Shown in pieces: positions 28,636 through 39,543 of a stretch of 64,000 bases of DNA. Within the stretch, counting starts at the first letter, position 1; each line of letters begins with the position of its first letter. The position numbers and the translations under genes are program-made. The DNA comes from Betaproteobacteria bacterium. GTDB taxonomy: Bacteria > Pseudomonadota > Gammaproteobacteria > Burkholderiales > SG8-41. The notes below the pieces were generated by a model. It was given only the letters and a program-made list of their open reading frames with translations, searched no databases and had not been told where the DNA came from. The stretch is from assembly GCA_021732605.1 (NCBI GenBank), contig JAKFUS010000010.1:124001-188000 (forward strand), given 5' to 3'.

Positions 28636-29943
28636 ATGAAACCGATCAATGTGGGATTGCTGGGTACCGGCACTGTCGGCGGCGGCACGTTCAAGGTACT
28701 GCAGCGCAACAGCGAGGAAATTTCGCGCCGGGCGGGCTGCACGATCCGCATCGCCGTGGTCGCGGACACGGATATTGTGCGCGCCAAAGGCGTCGCCGGT
28801 GATGCAGCACGGGTGACCGCGGATGCGTTCGAGGTGGTGAATGATCCGCAGATCGACGTCGTCGTCGAACTGATCGGCGGCTACACCATCGCCAAGGACT
28901 TGATGCTTAAAGCCATCGCCAACGGCAAACACGTGGTGACGGCGAACAAGGCGCTGCTGGCGCTGCACGGCAACGAGATTTTTTCGGCGGCGCGCAAGCA
29001 GGGCGTGATGGTGGCTTTTGAGGCCGCAGTCGGCGGCGGCATTCCGATCATCAAGTCGCTGCGCGAGGGCCTCACCGCCAACCGCATCGAATGGATCGCC
29101 GGCATCATCAACGGCACCAGCAATTTCATCCTGTCGGAAATGCGCGCCAAAGGTGCAGCGTTCGCCGATGTGCTGAAAGAAGCCCAGAGCAAGGGTTACG
29201 CCGAAGCGGATCCGACCTTTGACATCGAAGGCGTCGATGCCGCACACAAGCTGGCGATCATGGCGGCGATCGGTTTCGGCATTCCGGTGCAGTTCGACAA
29301 GGCCTATGTTGAAGGCATCTCAAAGCTGGCGCAGCAAGACATCCGCTACGCCGAAGAACTGGGTTACCGCATCAAACTGCTGGGCATTGCCAAGCGCCGC
29401 GCGGCGGGTTTTGAGTTGCGCGTGCATCCGACGCTGATTCCGACCGGGCAGCTGATCGCCAATGTCGAGGGTGTGATGAACGCGATCCTGGTCAAGGGTG
29501 ATGCCGTCGGCCAGACCATGTATTACGGCGCCGGAGCCGGTGCCGAGCCGACCGCGTCCGCCGTGGTGGCTGACCTTGTCGATGTTGCGCGCGCACTGAC
29601 TGCAGATCCGGAGCACCGGGTGCCGCATCTGGCGTTCCAGCATGATCAATTGTCGAATGTGCCGATCCTGCCGATGGGCGAAGTTGAGACTTCGTATTAC
29701 CTGCGGCTCAGGGTCGCGGACAAGGCCGGCGTGCTGGCCGACATCACGCGCATTCTGGCTGACCAGGCGATTTCGATTGAAGCGCTGGTGCAGAAGCCGC
29801 ATGACGGCGAGGAACATGTCGACATCATCCTGCTCACGCACCTGACGCGGGAAAAGAAAATCGATGCCGCGATCCTCAGCATCGAAGCGCTGCCGGTGGT
29901 CTCCGGAAAAATCACCCGCATCCGCATGGAAGCACTGCAATGA
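28636..29943 (+). CDS. hom: homoserine dehydrogenase
   Basis: A 435-aa enzyme reducing aspartate semialdehyde to homoserine. GLLGTGTVGGGT is the NAD(P)-binding loop; VVTANKALLALHG, AAVGGGIPIIKSL, GIINGTSNFIL and YAEADPTFDIEGVDAAHKLAI form the catalytic core. A C-terminal ACT domain (about 345-430, RLRVADKAGVLADITRIL) suggests threonine feedback control. AGGA precedes the ATG. It overlaps thrC by 4 nt. Confidence 0.96.
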   Translation: MKPINVGLLGTGTVGGGTFKVLQRNSEEISRRAGCTIRIAVVADTDIVRAKGVAGDAARVTADAFEVVNDPQIDVVVELIGGYTIAKDLMLKAIANGKHVVTANKALLALHGNEIFSAARKQGVMVAFEAAVGGGIPIIKSLREGLTANRIEWIAGIINGTSNFILSEMRAKGAAFADVLKEAQSKGYAEADPTFDIEGVDAAHKLAIMAAIGFGIPVQFDKAYVEGISKLAQQDIRYAEELGYRIKLLGIAKRRAAGFELRVHPTLIPTGQLIANVEGVMNAILVKGDAVGQTMYYGAGAGAEPTASAVVADLVDVARALTADPEHRVPHLAFQHDQLSNVPILPMGEVETSYYLRLRVADKAGVLADITRILADQAISIEALVQKPHDGEEHVDIILLTHLTREKKIDAAILSIEALPVVSGKITRIRMEALQ

Positions 29944-31385
29944 GCGCTGTGCCGAAGACCGCTGCCGGCAGCGCCGTGCGTTATGTCAGCACCCGTGGCC
30001 GCATGTCTGGCGCGCGTTTCTGTGATGTGCTGCTGGGCGGCCTCGCACCTGATGGCGGACTGGTGGTACCGCAATCCTATCCGCGGCTGGATGCAGCCGA
30101 ACTGAAGGCACTGCGGACTCTGTCGTACCCGGACCTGGCCTACGCCATCATCAGCCGCTTTGTCGACGATATTCCGCAGGACGACCTGGCGGCGCTGGTG
30201 CGCCGCGCCTATCGCCCGGAGACCTTCGGCTCGGCGGATATCACGCCATTGCACACGCTGGAGCCGGGGCTGCATCTGCTGAAGTTGTCCAACGGTCCGA
30301 CGCTGGCATTCAAGGACGTGGCGATGCAGTTGCTCGGTGAACTGTTCGAGTATGTGCTGAAGCGCGAAGGCAAAACGCTGAACATCCTCGGCGCGACTTC
30401 GGGCGACACCGGCTCCGCCGCCGAATACGCGATGCGCGGCCGGCCGGGGATCCGCGTCTTCATGCTGTCTCCGCACGGCAAGATGAGTCCGTTCCAGCGG
30501 GCGCAGATGTATTCGCTGCAGGATGCCAATATTTTCAATATCGCAATCCGTGGTGTGTTCGACGACTGTCAGGACATCGTCAAGGCCGTCAGTGGTGATT
30601 CCGGGTTCAAGAACGCGCATCGCATCGGCGCGGTGAACTCGATCAACTGGGCGCGCATCGTGGCGCAGGTGGTGTACTACTTCAAGGGTTACTTCGCTGC
30701 GACACAGAGCAACGACGAGCAGGTGTCGTTTGCGGTGCCCTCGGGCAATTTCGGCAATATTTTCGCTGGCCATATCGCGCGCATGATGGGCCTGCCGATC
30801 AAGCACCTGATTCTGGCGTCCAACGAAAACGACGTGCTCGACGAGTTTTTCCATTCCGGGCGTTACCGCGTGCGTACCGGGCGGGAAACCGCGCAGACCT
30901 CCAGTCCGTCGATGGATATTTCCAAGGCCTCGAATTTCGAGCGTTTTGTATTCGACCTGGTGGAGCGCGATCCGGCGATGGTGGCGCGGCTCTGGCGCGA
31001 GGTCGAGGATGCCGGCGGCTTCAACCTCGGCGAGACCCCGTACTGGCGGACCATTGCCCAGTATGGTTTCACTTCAGGACGCAGCATGCATGCAGATCGT
31101 ATCGCGACCATCCGCAGCATCAAGCAGAAGTACGGTGTGATCGTTGATCCACACACGGCAGACGGCATCAATGTCGGCCTGAAGCAGCGCGAGTCCGGTG
31201 TGCCGTTGATTTGCCTGGAAACCGCATTGCCGGCGAAATTTGCCGAGACCATCCGCGAAGCGCTGGGCCATGACCCCGTAGTGCCGCCGGGTTATGAAGG
31301 TCTTGAAAGTCGTCTGCAGCGCGTGGCGGTGATGGATCCGGATGTCGAGGCGGTGAAAACGTTCATCGCCGGACGAAGCAAATAA
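29940..31385 (+). CDS. thrC: threonine synthase
   Basis: A 481-aa PLP enzyme converting O-phosphohomoserine to threonine. Marks are YVSTRGRMSGARFCDVLLGGLAPDGGL (cited in two parts: YVSTRG and GLAPDGGL), the PLP lysine in GPTLAFKDVAMQLLG, LGATSGDTGSAAEYA and PSGNFGNIFAGHIA. It belongs to the long bacterial/fungal type. ATGA overlap with hom indicates coupling. Its stop lies inside the double AT-rich repeat. Confidence 0.96.
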   Translation: MSAVPKTAAGSAVRYVSTRGRMSGARFCDVLLGGLAPDGGLVVPQSYPRLDAAELKALRTLSYPDLAYAIISRFVDDIPQDDLAALVRRAYRPETFGSADITPLHTLEPGLHLLKLSNGPTLAFKDVAMQLLGELFEYVLKREGKTLNILGATSGDTGSAAEYAMRGRPGIRVFMLSPHGKMSPFQRAQMYSLQDANIFNIAIRGVFDDCQDIVKAVSGDSGFKNAHRIGAVNSINWARIVAQVVYYFKGYFAATQSNDEQVSFAVPSGNFGNIFAGHIARMMGLPIKHLILASNENDVLDEFFHSGRYRVRTGRETAQTSSPSMDISKASNFERFVFDLVERDPAMVARLWREVEDAGGFNLGETPYWRTIAQYGFTSGRSMHADRIATIRSIKQKYGVIVDPHTADGINVGLKQRESGVPLICLETALPAKFAETIREALGHDPVVPPGYEGLESRLQRVAVMDPDVEAVKTFIAGRSK

Positions 31386-31420
31386 TATTGTTTAAAAACA
31401 ATAACTTATTGTTTTATTTG
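31381..31420. repeat. AT-rich IHF-like element, copies 4a and 4b head to head
   Basis: Minus-strand copy (31381-31408) reads TAA-GTTA-TTGTTT then TTAAACAATATT; plus-strand copy (31402-31420) reads TAA-CTTA-TTGTTT then TATTTG. They overlap, making the perfect palindrome AACAATAACTTATTGTT. It sits between convergent thrC and nadC and includes the thrC stop. Confidence 0.55.
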
Positions 31421-31441
31421 TCATTCACATTGAACTGCAGC

Positions 31442-32290
31442 TCAAGGCTTTGAAGCCATACGCAGCGACAGGTCAACGGCTGCAATGTCCTTGGTCAGCG
31501 CACCGATCGAAATCCGATCGACTCCGGTTTCAGCGATAGCACGCACGTTGTCCAGCGTTATCCCGCCGGACGCTTCAAGTTCCGCGCGGCCCGCAGTCCA
31601 GATCACTGCGGCACGCATCTCATCCAGCGTCATGTTGTCGAGCAGTACCATGGTCGCACCGGCCGTGACGGCTTCGCGCAGCTGTGCCAGCGTTTCGACT
31701 TCGATCTGTATCCATGCCGCTTGTGTCTGCAGTTTTGCCGCCGCCAGCGCGGCAACAATGCCGCCTGCCGCGGTGATGTGGTTTTCCTTGATCAGGATGG
31801 CGTCCCACAAACCCATGCGGTGATTGCGGCCGCCTCCGACCGTCACTGCATATTTTTGCGCAACGCGCAGGCCGGGCAGGGTTTTCCGGGTGTCGAGAAT
31901 GGCGGCCCGGGTGCCGGCAACGGCATCGACGTAACGGCGGGTGATAGTGGCTACGGCCGACAGCAGTTGCAGAAAATTCAGAGCACTGCGTTCTGCAGTC
32001 AGGATGGCACGGGACGATGCAGTGATATTGCACACGCGCGTGCCAGCATTAACCGGCTCGCCGTCCAGCGCCAGCCAGTGCAGGCGCGCAGCGGGATCGA
32101 GACGCTGCACACAGGCCGCAAACCAGGGCGTGCCGCAAAGTACTGCGTCCTCGCGACAGATGACATGGGCCTGTGCGTCGGTAATGTTCGGCGTCAACTG
32201 CGCTGTCAAGTCACCAGCAGCCACATCTTCCGCCAGTGCGGCAGTCACATTGCGTTCAATTTCAGGGGCCAGAATATTGGGAAGATTCAT
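31442..32290 (-). CDS. nadC: nicotinate-nucleotide pyrophosphorylase (carboxylating)
   Basis: A 282-aa quinolinate phosphoribosyltransferase of NAD synthesis. AALAEDVAAGDLTAQL, NFLQLLSAVAT, LDTRKTLPGLRVAQKYAV, GGGRNHRMGLWDAILIKENH, LLDNM and EASGGI are the family blocks. ATG 32290 gives the standard N-terminus; the region just upstream reads ACCCCTCC and has no Shine-Dalgarno match, so initiation may be weak or leaderless. It is divergent from the GltB-like gene by 78 bp. Confidence 0.95.
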   Translation of the reverse strand: MNLPNILAPEIERNVTAALAEDVAAGDLTAQLTPNITDAQAHVICREDAVLCGTPWFAACVQRLDPAARLHWLALDGEPVNAGTRVCNITASSRAILTAERSALNFLQLLSAVATITRRYVDAVAGTRAAILDTRKTLPGLRVAQKYAVTVGGGRNHRMGLWDAILIKENHITAAGGIVAALAAAKLQTQAAWIQIEVETLAQLREAVTAGATMVLLDNMTLDEMRAAVIWTAGRAELEASGGITLDNVRAIAETGVDRISIGALTKDIAAVDLSLRMASKP

Positions 32291-32368
32291 GGAGGGGTGT
32301 TGCGTTGTAATTATCGGCAAACTGCTATAGTGCGGCAGGAATTCTAACCGACTGGCAGGGGAGCGCGC

Positions 32369-33889
32369 ATGGGTGAAGTCATGGGTGTGCTGTCGTATGG
32401 CATCGGCACGGTGCTTGGCTTTGTGATTATCGGTGGATTGATTTTCATGATCATCCACGATGTCACCCAGAAAAAACACACGGTTCTGCGCAATTATCCG
32501 GTCATCGGGCACCTGCGCTTTTTCTTCGAAGACCTCGGCGAATATTTCAGGCAGTATTTTTTCGCCAACGACCGCGAGGAAATGCCGTTTAACCGCGCCA
32601 CGCGCGGCTGGGTCTACAAGAGCGCGAAAAACGAAGGCGGCATCATCGGCTTCGGCTCGACCAATGACCTGAACATTCCCGGTTCCATCCTGTTCGTCAA
32701 TCATCCCTATCCGGTGCTCGAGGAAGACCGGCTGCCGACGCCGTCGGTGCTGATCGGCAACGATTATTGCGAGCAGCCCTTCGAAGCCAAATCCATTGTC
32801 AACATCAGCGGCATGAGTTTCGGCGCGATTTCACAGCCTGCCGTGGAGGCCTTGTCGCGTGGGGCGTTTGAGGCGGGGTGCTGGATGGACACCGGCGAGG
32901 GCGGGCTGTCGCCGTATCACTTGACGGGTGGTTGCGACGTGATCATGCAGATCGGCACCGCCAAGTACGGCATCCGCGAATTCGACGGCGGTTTTTCCGC
33001 GGAAAAGGCCAAGGAACTGGCGAAACACGTCAAGGCCTTCGAAATCAAATTGTCGCAAGGCGCCAAGCCCGGCAAGGGCGGTGTGCTGCCGGGCGAGAAG
33101 GTCACCGAAGAAATTGCCCGCATCCGTGGCATACCGGCAGGTCAGGACTCGATCAGCCCGAACCGTCATCATGACATCGCCAATGTTGATGAACTGCTCG
33201 ACAAGATCGCCTACATCCGCAATCTGACCGGCCGTCCGGTGGGCATCAAAACCGCAATCGGCGGCTGGGCCTTCATGAATGACTTGTGCGATGCCGTGCT
33301 GCGCCGCGGTCACGAATTCGCCCCGGATTTCATTGCCATCGACGGCGGTGAGGGCGGCAGTGGTGCCGCGCCGCAGACACTGATGGATCATATGGCGCTG
33401 CCGATTGCCGAGGCACTGCCGCGCGTCGTTGATGCACTGATCCAGGCGGATCTGCGCGACCGCGTGCGCATCATTGCCGCCGGCAAACTGGTGACTTCAG
33501 CCAAGGCCGCCTGGGCCTTGTGCGTAGGCGCGGATTTCATCAACTCGGCGCGCGGCTTCATGTTTTCGCTGGGCTGCATCCAGGCGCTGCGCTGCCACCA
33601 GAACACCTGTCCGACGGGCGTCACCACGCACAACAAGCGCCTGCAACGCGGCCTGGTCGTCGCCGAAAAATACCTGCGCGTGGCCAATTACTGCAACAAC
33701 ATGAACAAGGAAATCGACATGATTGCCCATGCCTGCGGCTGCCGCCATGCGCGGGAGCTGAAGCGTGAGCATGTGCGCATCGTGCAGACCGCCAACCAGA
33801 GCATTGCGCTCAATATGCTGTATCCCTATCCGGTAACCGGCTCCCGCGGCATGGCACCGGCGCAAAAAACCGCGGGACTGGCCGCCTAA
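32369..33889 (+). CDS. FMN-binding glutamate synthase family protein, membrane-anchored
   Basis: A 506-aa protein with one N-terminal membrane helix (about residues 8-30) and a glutamate-synthase-type FMN/Fe-S domain: NISGMSFGAISQPAVEAL, GEGGLSPYHL, FEIKLSQGAKPGKGGVLP, IDGGEGGSGAAPQ and the cluster motif GCIQALRCHQNTCPTG. It lacks the glutaminase domain of real GltB. Its physiological reaction is not established; similar stand-alone proteins occur in many proteobacteria. AGGGGAG lies upstream of the ATG. Confidence 0.88.
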   Translation: MGEVMGVLSYGIGTVLGFVIIGGLIFMIIHDVTQKKHTVLRNYPVIGHLRFFFEDLGEYFRQYFFANDREEMPFNRATRGWVYKSAKNEGGIIGFGSTNDLNIPGSILFVNHPYPVLEEDRLPTPSVLIGNDYCEQPFEAKSIVNISGMSFGAISQPAVEALSRGAFEAGCWMDTGEGGLSPYHLTGGCDVIMQIGTAKYGIREFDGGFSAEKAKELAKHVKAFEIKLSQGAKPGKGGVLPGEKVTEEIARIRGIPAGQDSISPNRHHDIANVDELLDKIAYIRNLTGRPVGIKTAIGGWAFMNDLCDAVLRRGHEFAPDFIAIDGGEGGSGAAPQTLMDHMALPIAEALPRVVDALIQADLRDRVRIIAAGKLVTSAKAAWALCVGADFINSARGFMFSLGCIQALRCHQNTCPTGVTTHNKRLQRGLVVAEKYLRVANYCNNMNKEIDMIAHACGCRHARELKREHVRIVQTANQSIALNMLYPYPVTGSRGMAPAQKTAGLAA

Positions 33890-33914
33890 AGCGCAGCGTC
33901 GATGGAAAGTATTG

Positions 33915-33946
33915 TAAGTAATTGTTTTTATTATGTTTTTTATAAA
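33915..33946 (+). repeat. AT-rich IHF-like element, copy 5
   Basis: TAA-GTAA-TTGTTT then TTATTATGTTTTTTAT, 25 nt after the GltB-like stop and about 27 bp ahead of the clpB -35 box; an IHF bend here could affect the heat-shock promoter. Confidence 0.55.
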
Positions 33947-33972
33947 TTCCGCGATAACCTCTGCGGTGCGCA

Positions 33973-34000
33973 TTGAAATTAGCCCGATAACGCCCCATTT
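33973..34000 (+). promoter_or_regulatory. sigma-32 heat-shock promoter of clpB
   Basis: TTGAAA (33973-33978), 14 bp, then CCCCATTT (33993-34000). Both boxes match the RpoH consensus (CTTGAAA and CCCCATNT) almost perfectly. The predicted start leaves about a 30-nt leader before clpB. Confidence 0.88.
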
Positions 34001-34035
34001 CGTGAGTATTCGTACTCATCGGCAATGGGAATTCC

Positions 34036-36636
<2,601 letters not shown>

Positions 36637-36726
36637 GTATTACCCGAGGTCATGCGGCTAAGCGCCTGTTTTCCCGACACTCTCAAAATGGTTGGCAACC
36701 TCGCAGAAATGGCCGCAGAAATTTCG

Positions 36727-36755
36727 TTGACGAGTTGTAAGTGCAGGCGTAGAAC
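36727..36755 (+). promoter_or_regulatory. intergenic promoter, candidate for a small RNA
   Basis: TTGACG (36727-36732) and TAGAAC (36750-36755) with 17-bp spacing; predicted start near 36762. No gene follows before the terminator. Confidence 0.45.
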
Positions 36756-36761
36756 TGTATT

Positions 36762-36975
36762 CAGAAGTGCGCAGCACTGCGTGTCCGGTACCTGATGTGC
36801 AGCGTGCGAGATACCGGGCAACCGTCCGGGTATCGCCTGTCAAGGCAGCAGCCGCAAACTGCAGCCGGCGCAAATTCGGAGTGGTGAAATGCCATTCATC
36901 AAAGGACGCCGCTCTATGGTGGCGCCGAGCCGGGCAACCGGTGAAACAAAGCCCCGCTCCCGCGGGGCTTTCCAT
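36762..36975 (+). ncRNA. candidate small RNA of unknown family
   Basis: Predicted from promoter and terminator alone: about 210 nt. It includes a hairpin in which GATACC pairs with GGTATC (near 36811-36835) and ends in the 10-bp terminator stem. I could not match it to 6S, tmRNA, RNase P, SRP or a known riboswitch. It may equally be a clpB 3' region plus unrelated promoter-like bases. Confidence 0.3.
36948..36971. terminator. bidirectional terminator hairpin
   Basis: AAAGCCCCGC (36948-36957) pairs with GCGGGGCTTT (36962-36971) around TCCC. On the plus strand only TTT-CC-ATTT follows; on the minus strand TTTGTTT follows, so it may also end the reverse hydrolase-OsmC transcript 120 nt upstream. 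Confidence 0.7.
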
Positions 36976-37094
36976 TTCCATGCTGCCTCCTGGTCTGACC
37001 GAGCTGCCGGAGGCGGGCGGTATGCGATGAAGAAGGCAAGCTGATGTGTTTGAATTGCTCCTGCGCGACGCGCAGACATTGCGCTGGCTGCCGC

Positions 37095-38315
37095 CTAAAC
37101 CATACGGGTTTTAATCAGCACCTCCGCATGCAGGGTGCGGTGCACCGGGCATTTGTCGGCGATTTCCATCAGACGGGTGCGTTGCGCGTCATCCAGATTG
37201 CCGGTCAGGCGGATTTCTCGTTCGATGCGGTCTATTTTTCCTTCACGGGTTTCACATTCGGCGCAATCCCGAGCATGTATTTTGTCGTGCCGCAACCGCA
37301 CCGTGATCCGTTCCAATGGCCATTTTTTCTGTTCGGCGTACATGCGCAATGTCATGGAGGTGCAGGCGCCGAGACTGGCCAGCAGCAGATCGTATGGCGA
37401 AAATCCGGAGTCATTGCCGCCGGCCGTTGCCGGTTCATCGGCGCGCAGATGATGCACCCCGGCGGATATGTCCTGCGTAAACCGGCCCTCCCGGGTTTCC
37501 ATGACGGTAACTTCACCGGTGGCAGGAATGGGCGCCGGCTTCGCGGCAGTTGCGTTGACATAACGTCCAGCCCAGGCAGCAAGCACTGCAGCAACGTAGG
37601 CAGCGTCCGCCTTGCCGGTCAGCAGATGATCCGCCGTGTCCAGCGATACAAAGCTTTTGGGGTGCCTGGCTGCGGCATAAATGCGTGCTGCATTTTCGAT
37701 ATCGACCGTGGTATCGCGCGGAGAATGGAACACCAGCAGCGCCTTGCGCAGATGCCCGATGCGCTCGCCGTTGCCGTTCGCGGCGAGATCGTCGAGGAAT
37801 TGTTTGCGGATGCGGAATGTGCGGCCGACCAGTGTGACTTCGGCCTCGCCGTTGGCCGCGATTTCAGACGCAGCGGAACCGAGCAGATGCTGCACATGAC
37901 CGGGATCAAACGGTGCCCCGATGGTAGCCACGGCTGCGGCTTCGGCGATTTGTCCAGCGGCAGCAAGTACCGCCGCACCACCGAGGCTATGACCAATCAG
38001 CACCCGTGGCGCCTGATGGTGTTCCCGCAGCCACGCTGCTGCAGCCACCAGATCGGCCACATTGGACGAGAAGTTGGTGTTGGCGAAATCACCGGCGCTG
38101 CCGCCGAGACCGGTGAAATCAAAGCGCAGCACACCAAAGCCGTGCTCAACCAGCGCGGCGCTGATGCGAGCCGCGGCAAGCGAATCTTTGGAGCAGGTAA
38201 AGCAGTGCGCAAACAAGGCATGGGCAATGGGCGCTGTTGGCGGCAGATCAAGGCGTGCGGCCAGCGCTGTGCCGAAAGCTCCCGGGAAATGAATCAGATT
38301 GGTTTGCGTGGTCAT
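37095..38315 (-). CDS. alpha/beta hydrolase-OsmC fusion protein
   Basis: A 406-aa two-domain protein. The N-terminal alpha/beta hydrolase (about 1-255) has the nucleophile elbow GHSLGG with Ser110, an HCFTCSKD oxyanion region and a His in TADHLL. The C-terminal OsmC/Ohr domain (about 265-406) has the two reactive cysteines C318 (SLGACTSM) and C389 (DKCPVHRTL), as in peroxidases that reduce organic hydroperoxides. The fusion is a recognised architecture in proteobacteria. It may hydrolyse an ester and detoxify a linked peroxide; this is inference. Confidence 0.92.
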   Translation of the reverse strand: MTTQTNLIHFPGAFGTALAARLDLPPTAPIAHALFAHCFTCSKDSLAAARISAALVEHGFGVLRFDFTGLGGSAGDFANTNFSSNVADLVAAAAWLREHHQAPRVLIGHSLGGAAVLAAAGQIAEAAAVATIGAPFDPGHVQHLLGSAASEIAANGEAEVTLVGRTFRIRKQFLDDLAANGNGERIGHLRKALLVFHSPRDTTVDIENAARIYAAARHPKSFVSLDTADHLLTGKADAAYVAAVLAAWAGRYVNATAAKPAPIPATGEVTVMETREGRFTQDISAGVHHLRADEPATAGGNDSGFSPYDLLLASLGACTSMTLRMYAEQKKWPLERITVRLRHDKIHARDCAECETREGKIDRIEREIRLTGNLDDAQRTRLMEIADKCPVHRTLHAEVLIKTRMV

Positions 38316-38437
38316 GAACGAATTTCCGTGATTGGCGGTCTGTGAGACAGTGATATGGCCTGTTCCAGCATAAGCCGATTATTGCGATGGTATTATTCCG
38401 CACTTGGGCGTTTCTGATGAATAAAGGAGTAAAGCAA

Positions 38438-39421
38438 TTGAAATCAATGGGTTATAAAAGCCATGCGGTATTGATGCTGGGTGTGCTAAGCGCTGTTGTT
38501 GCACTGCCGGGCGCCGCTCAAAACTATCCGGCCAAGCCGGTACGGATGATCATTCCGTTTTCGGCCGGCGGCGCAGCTGATGTGCCAGGCCGCATCATCA
38601 CGCAGAAATTGACCGAAACGTTCCGCCATCAGGTGCTCGTCGAGAATCGTCCCGGCGCCGGTTCCACCATCGGTGCGGATACCGCCGCCAAGTCTGCGCC
38701 CGACGGCTATACCTTATTCATGATCAGCAACACGCACTTTGTCAGCGCGGCGCTGTATAAAAAATTACCCTACGACTCGCTGAATGATTTCACACCGGTT
38801 ACCCAGATCACCAGTGCGCCCAATGTGCTGGTGGTGCATCCCTCGCTGCCGGCGAAGTCAGTCAAGGAACTGATTGCGCTGGCCAAAGCGAGGCCCGGAC
38901 AGATCGATTACGCGTCCTCAGGCAACGGCAGCACCCAGCATCTGACCGGTGCGTTGTTTGCCAGCATGGCCGGCATCAAAATGACCCATATCCCGTACCG
39001 CGGCAGCGGCCCGGTGACGGCGGATCTGCTTGGCGGTCAGGTGCAGGTCGCGTTCCCCGGCATTGCCGGCATGTTGCCGCATATCAAGTCCGGCAGGCTG
39101 CGCGCTTTGGGGGTCAGCGGCGGCAAACGTTCACCGGAGCTGCCCAATATCCCGACGATCGCCGAAGCCGGCGTCAAAGGTTACGAAATGGTGGCCTGGT
39201 TTGGTGTGGCCGGACCGAAAGGCCTGCCACGAGACGTCCAGCTAAAATTGCACGGCGACCTGCTGCGCGTATTGAAAACACCGGAAATGGCCGGCAGCCT
39301 GCAGGCAGTGGGCCAGGAACCGGCGTGGCAGGACACGCCGGAGAAATTTTTCGACTTCATGAAAGTTGAGGCTGCGAAATGGGACAAAGTGGTCAAGGCC
39401 AGCGGCGCTGAGGTTAACTGA
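38438..39421 (+). CDS. Bug/TctC-family periplasmic solute receptor
   Basis: A 327-aa tripartite tricarboxylate transporter receptor. The signal peptide is about 28 residues and ends GAAQ-NYPAKPVR. The mature part has RMIIPFSAGGAADVPGR, VENRPGAGSTIGAD, PDGYTL and LPYDSLNDFTPVTQ, all typical of Bug proteins, which bind carboxylates or other small organics. TTG 38438 is chosen because AAAGGAG ends 8 nt before it; the ATG at 38417 has its own frame through that site. No TctA/TctB genes are adjacent. A terminator follows. Confidence 0.9.
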   Translation: MKSMGYKSHAVLMLGVLSAVVALPGAAQNYPAKPVRMIIPFSAGGAADVPGRIITQKLTETFRHQVLVENRPGAGSTIGADTAAKSAPDGYTLFMISNTHFVSAALYKKLPYDSLNDFTPVTQITSAPNVLVVHPSLPAKSVKELIALAKARPGQIDYASSGNGSTQHLTGALFASMAGIKMTHIPYRGSGPVTADLLGGQVQVAFPGIAGMLPHIKSGRLRALGVSGGKRSPELPNIPTIAEAGVKGYEMVAWFGVAGPKGLPRDVQLKLHGDLLRVLKTPEMAGSLQAVGQEPAWQDTPEKFFDFMKVEAAKWDKVVKASGAEVN

Positions 39422-39452
39422 TTCCGCATCGCAGCATCACCATCCTGTATTA

Positions 39453-39479
39453 AACGCCGCATTGTTGCGGTGTTTTTTT
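39453..39479 (+). terminator. terminator after first Bug gene
   Basis: AACGCCGCA (39453-39461) pairs with TGCGGTGTT (39466-39474), one G-T pair, loop TTGT, followed by T-tract. Confidence 0.85.
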
Positions 39480-39543
39480 GGCTCTTTGTCACCAACTTGT
39501 TACCATTTGAAAGTAAGTCCCAAAAACAATATTGGAGGAAATC

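Larger units (their letters stand above)
36637..37094. other. 458-bp gap between clpB and the hydrolase-OsmC gene
   Basis: No frame here has both a ribosome-binding site and protein-like composition. The gap contains a good promoter (36727-36755) and, about 190 nt on, a strong terminator hairpin (36948-36971), the layout of a small RNA gene. Confidence 0.6.

Noticed and set aside
36767-37030. 87-codon frame in the gap after clpB
   Set aside because: No ribosome-binding site, Arg/Ala/Pro-rich composition, and it runs straight through the terminator hairpin.
37044-38345. 433-codon plus-strand frame opposite the hydrolase-OsmC gene
   Set aside because: The reverse strand encodes a clear two-domain protein with catalytic motifs; this frame has no recognisable domain.
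38417-38440. ATG 38417 as start of the first Bug gene
   Set aside because: The AAAGGAG ribosome-binding site lies downstream of it and correctly spaced before TTG 38438.
39500-39540. CAAAAACAATATTGG before the second Bug gene as a repeat copy
   Set aside because: It has TTGTTT on the minus strand but not the YAA at the required spacing nor an AT-rich tail; likely chance next to the ribosome-binding site.
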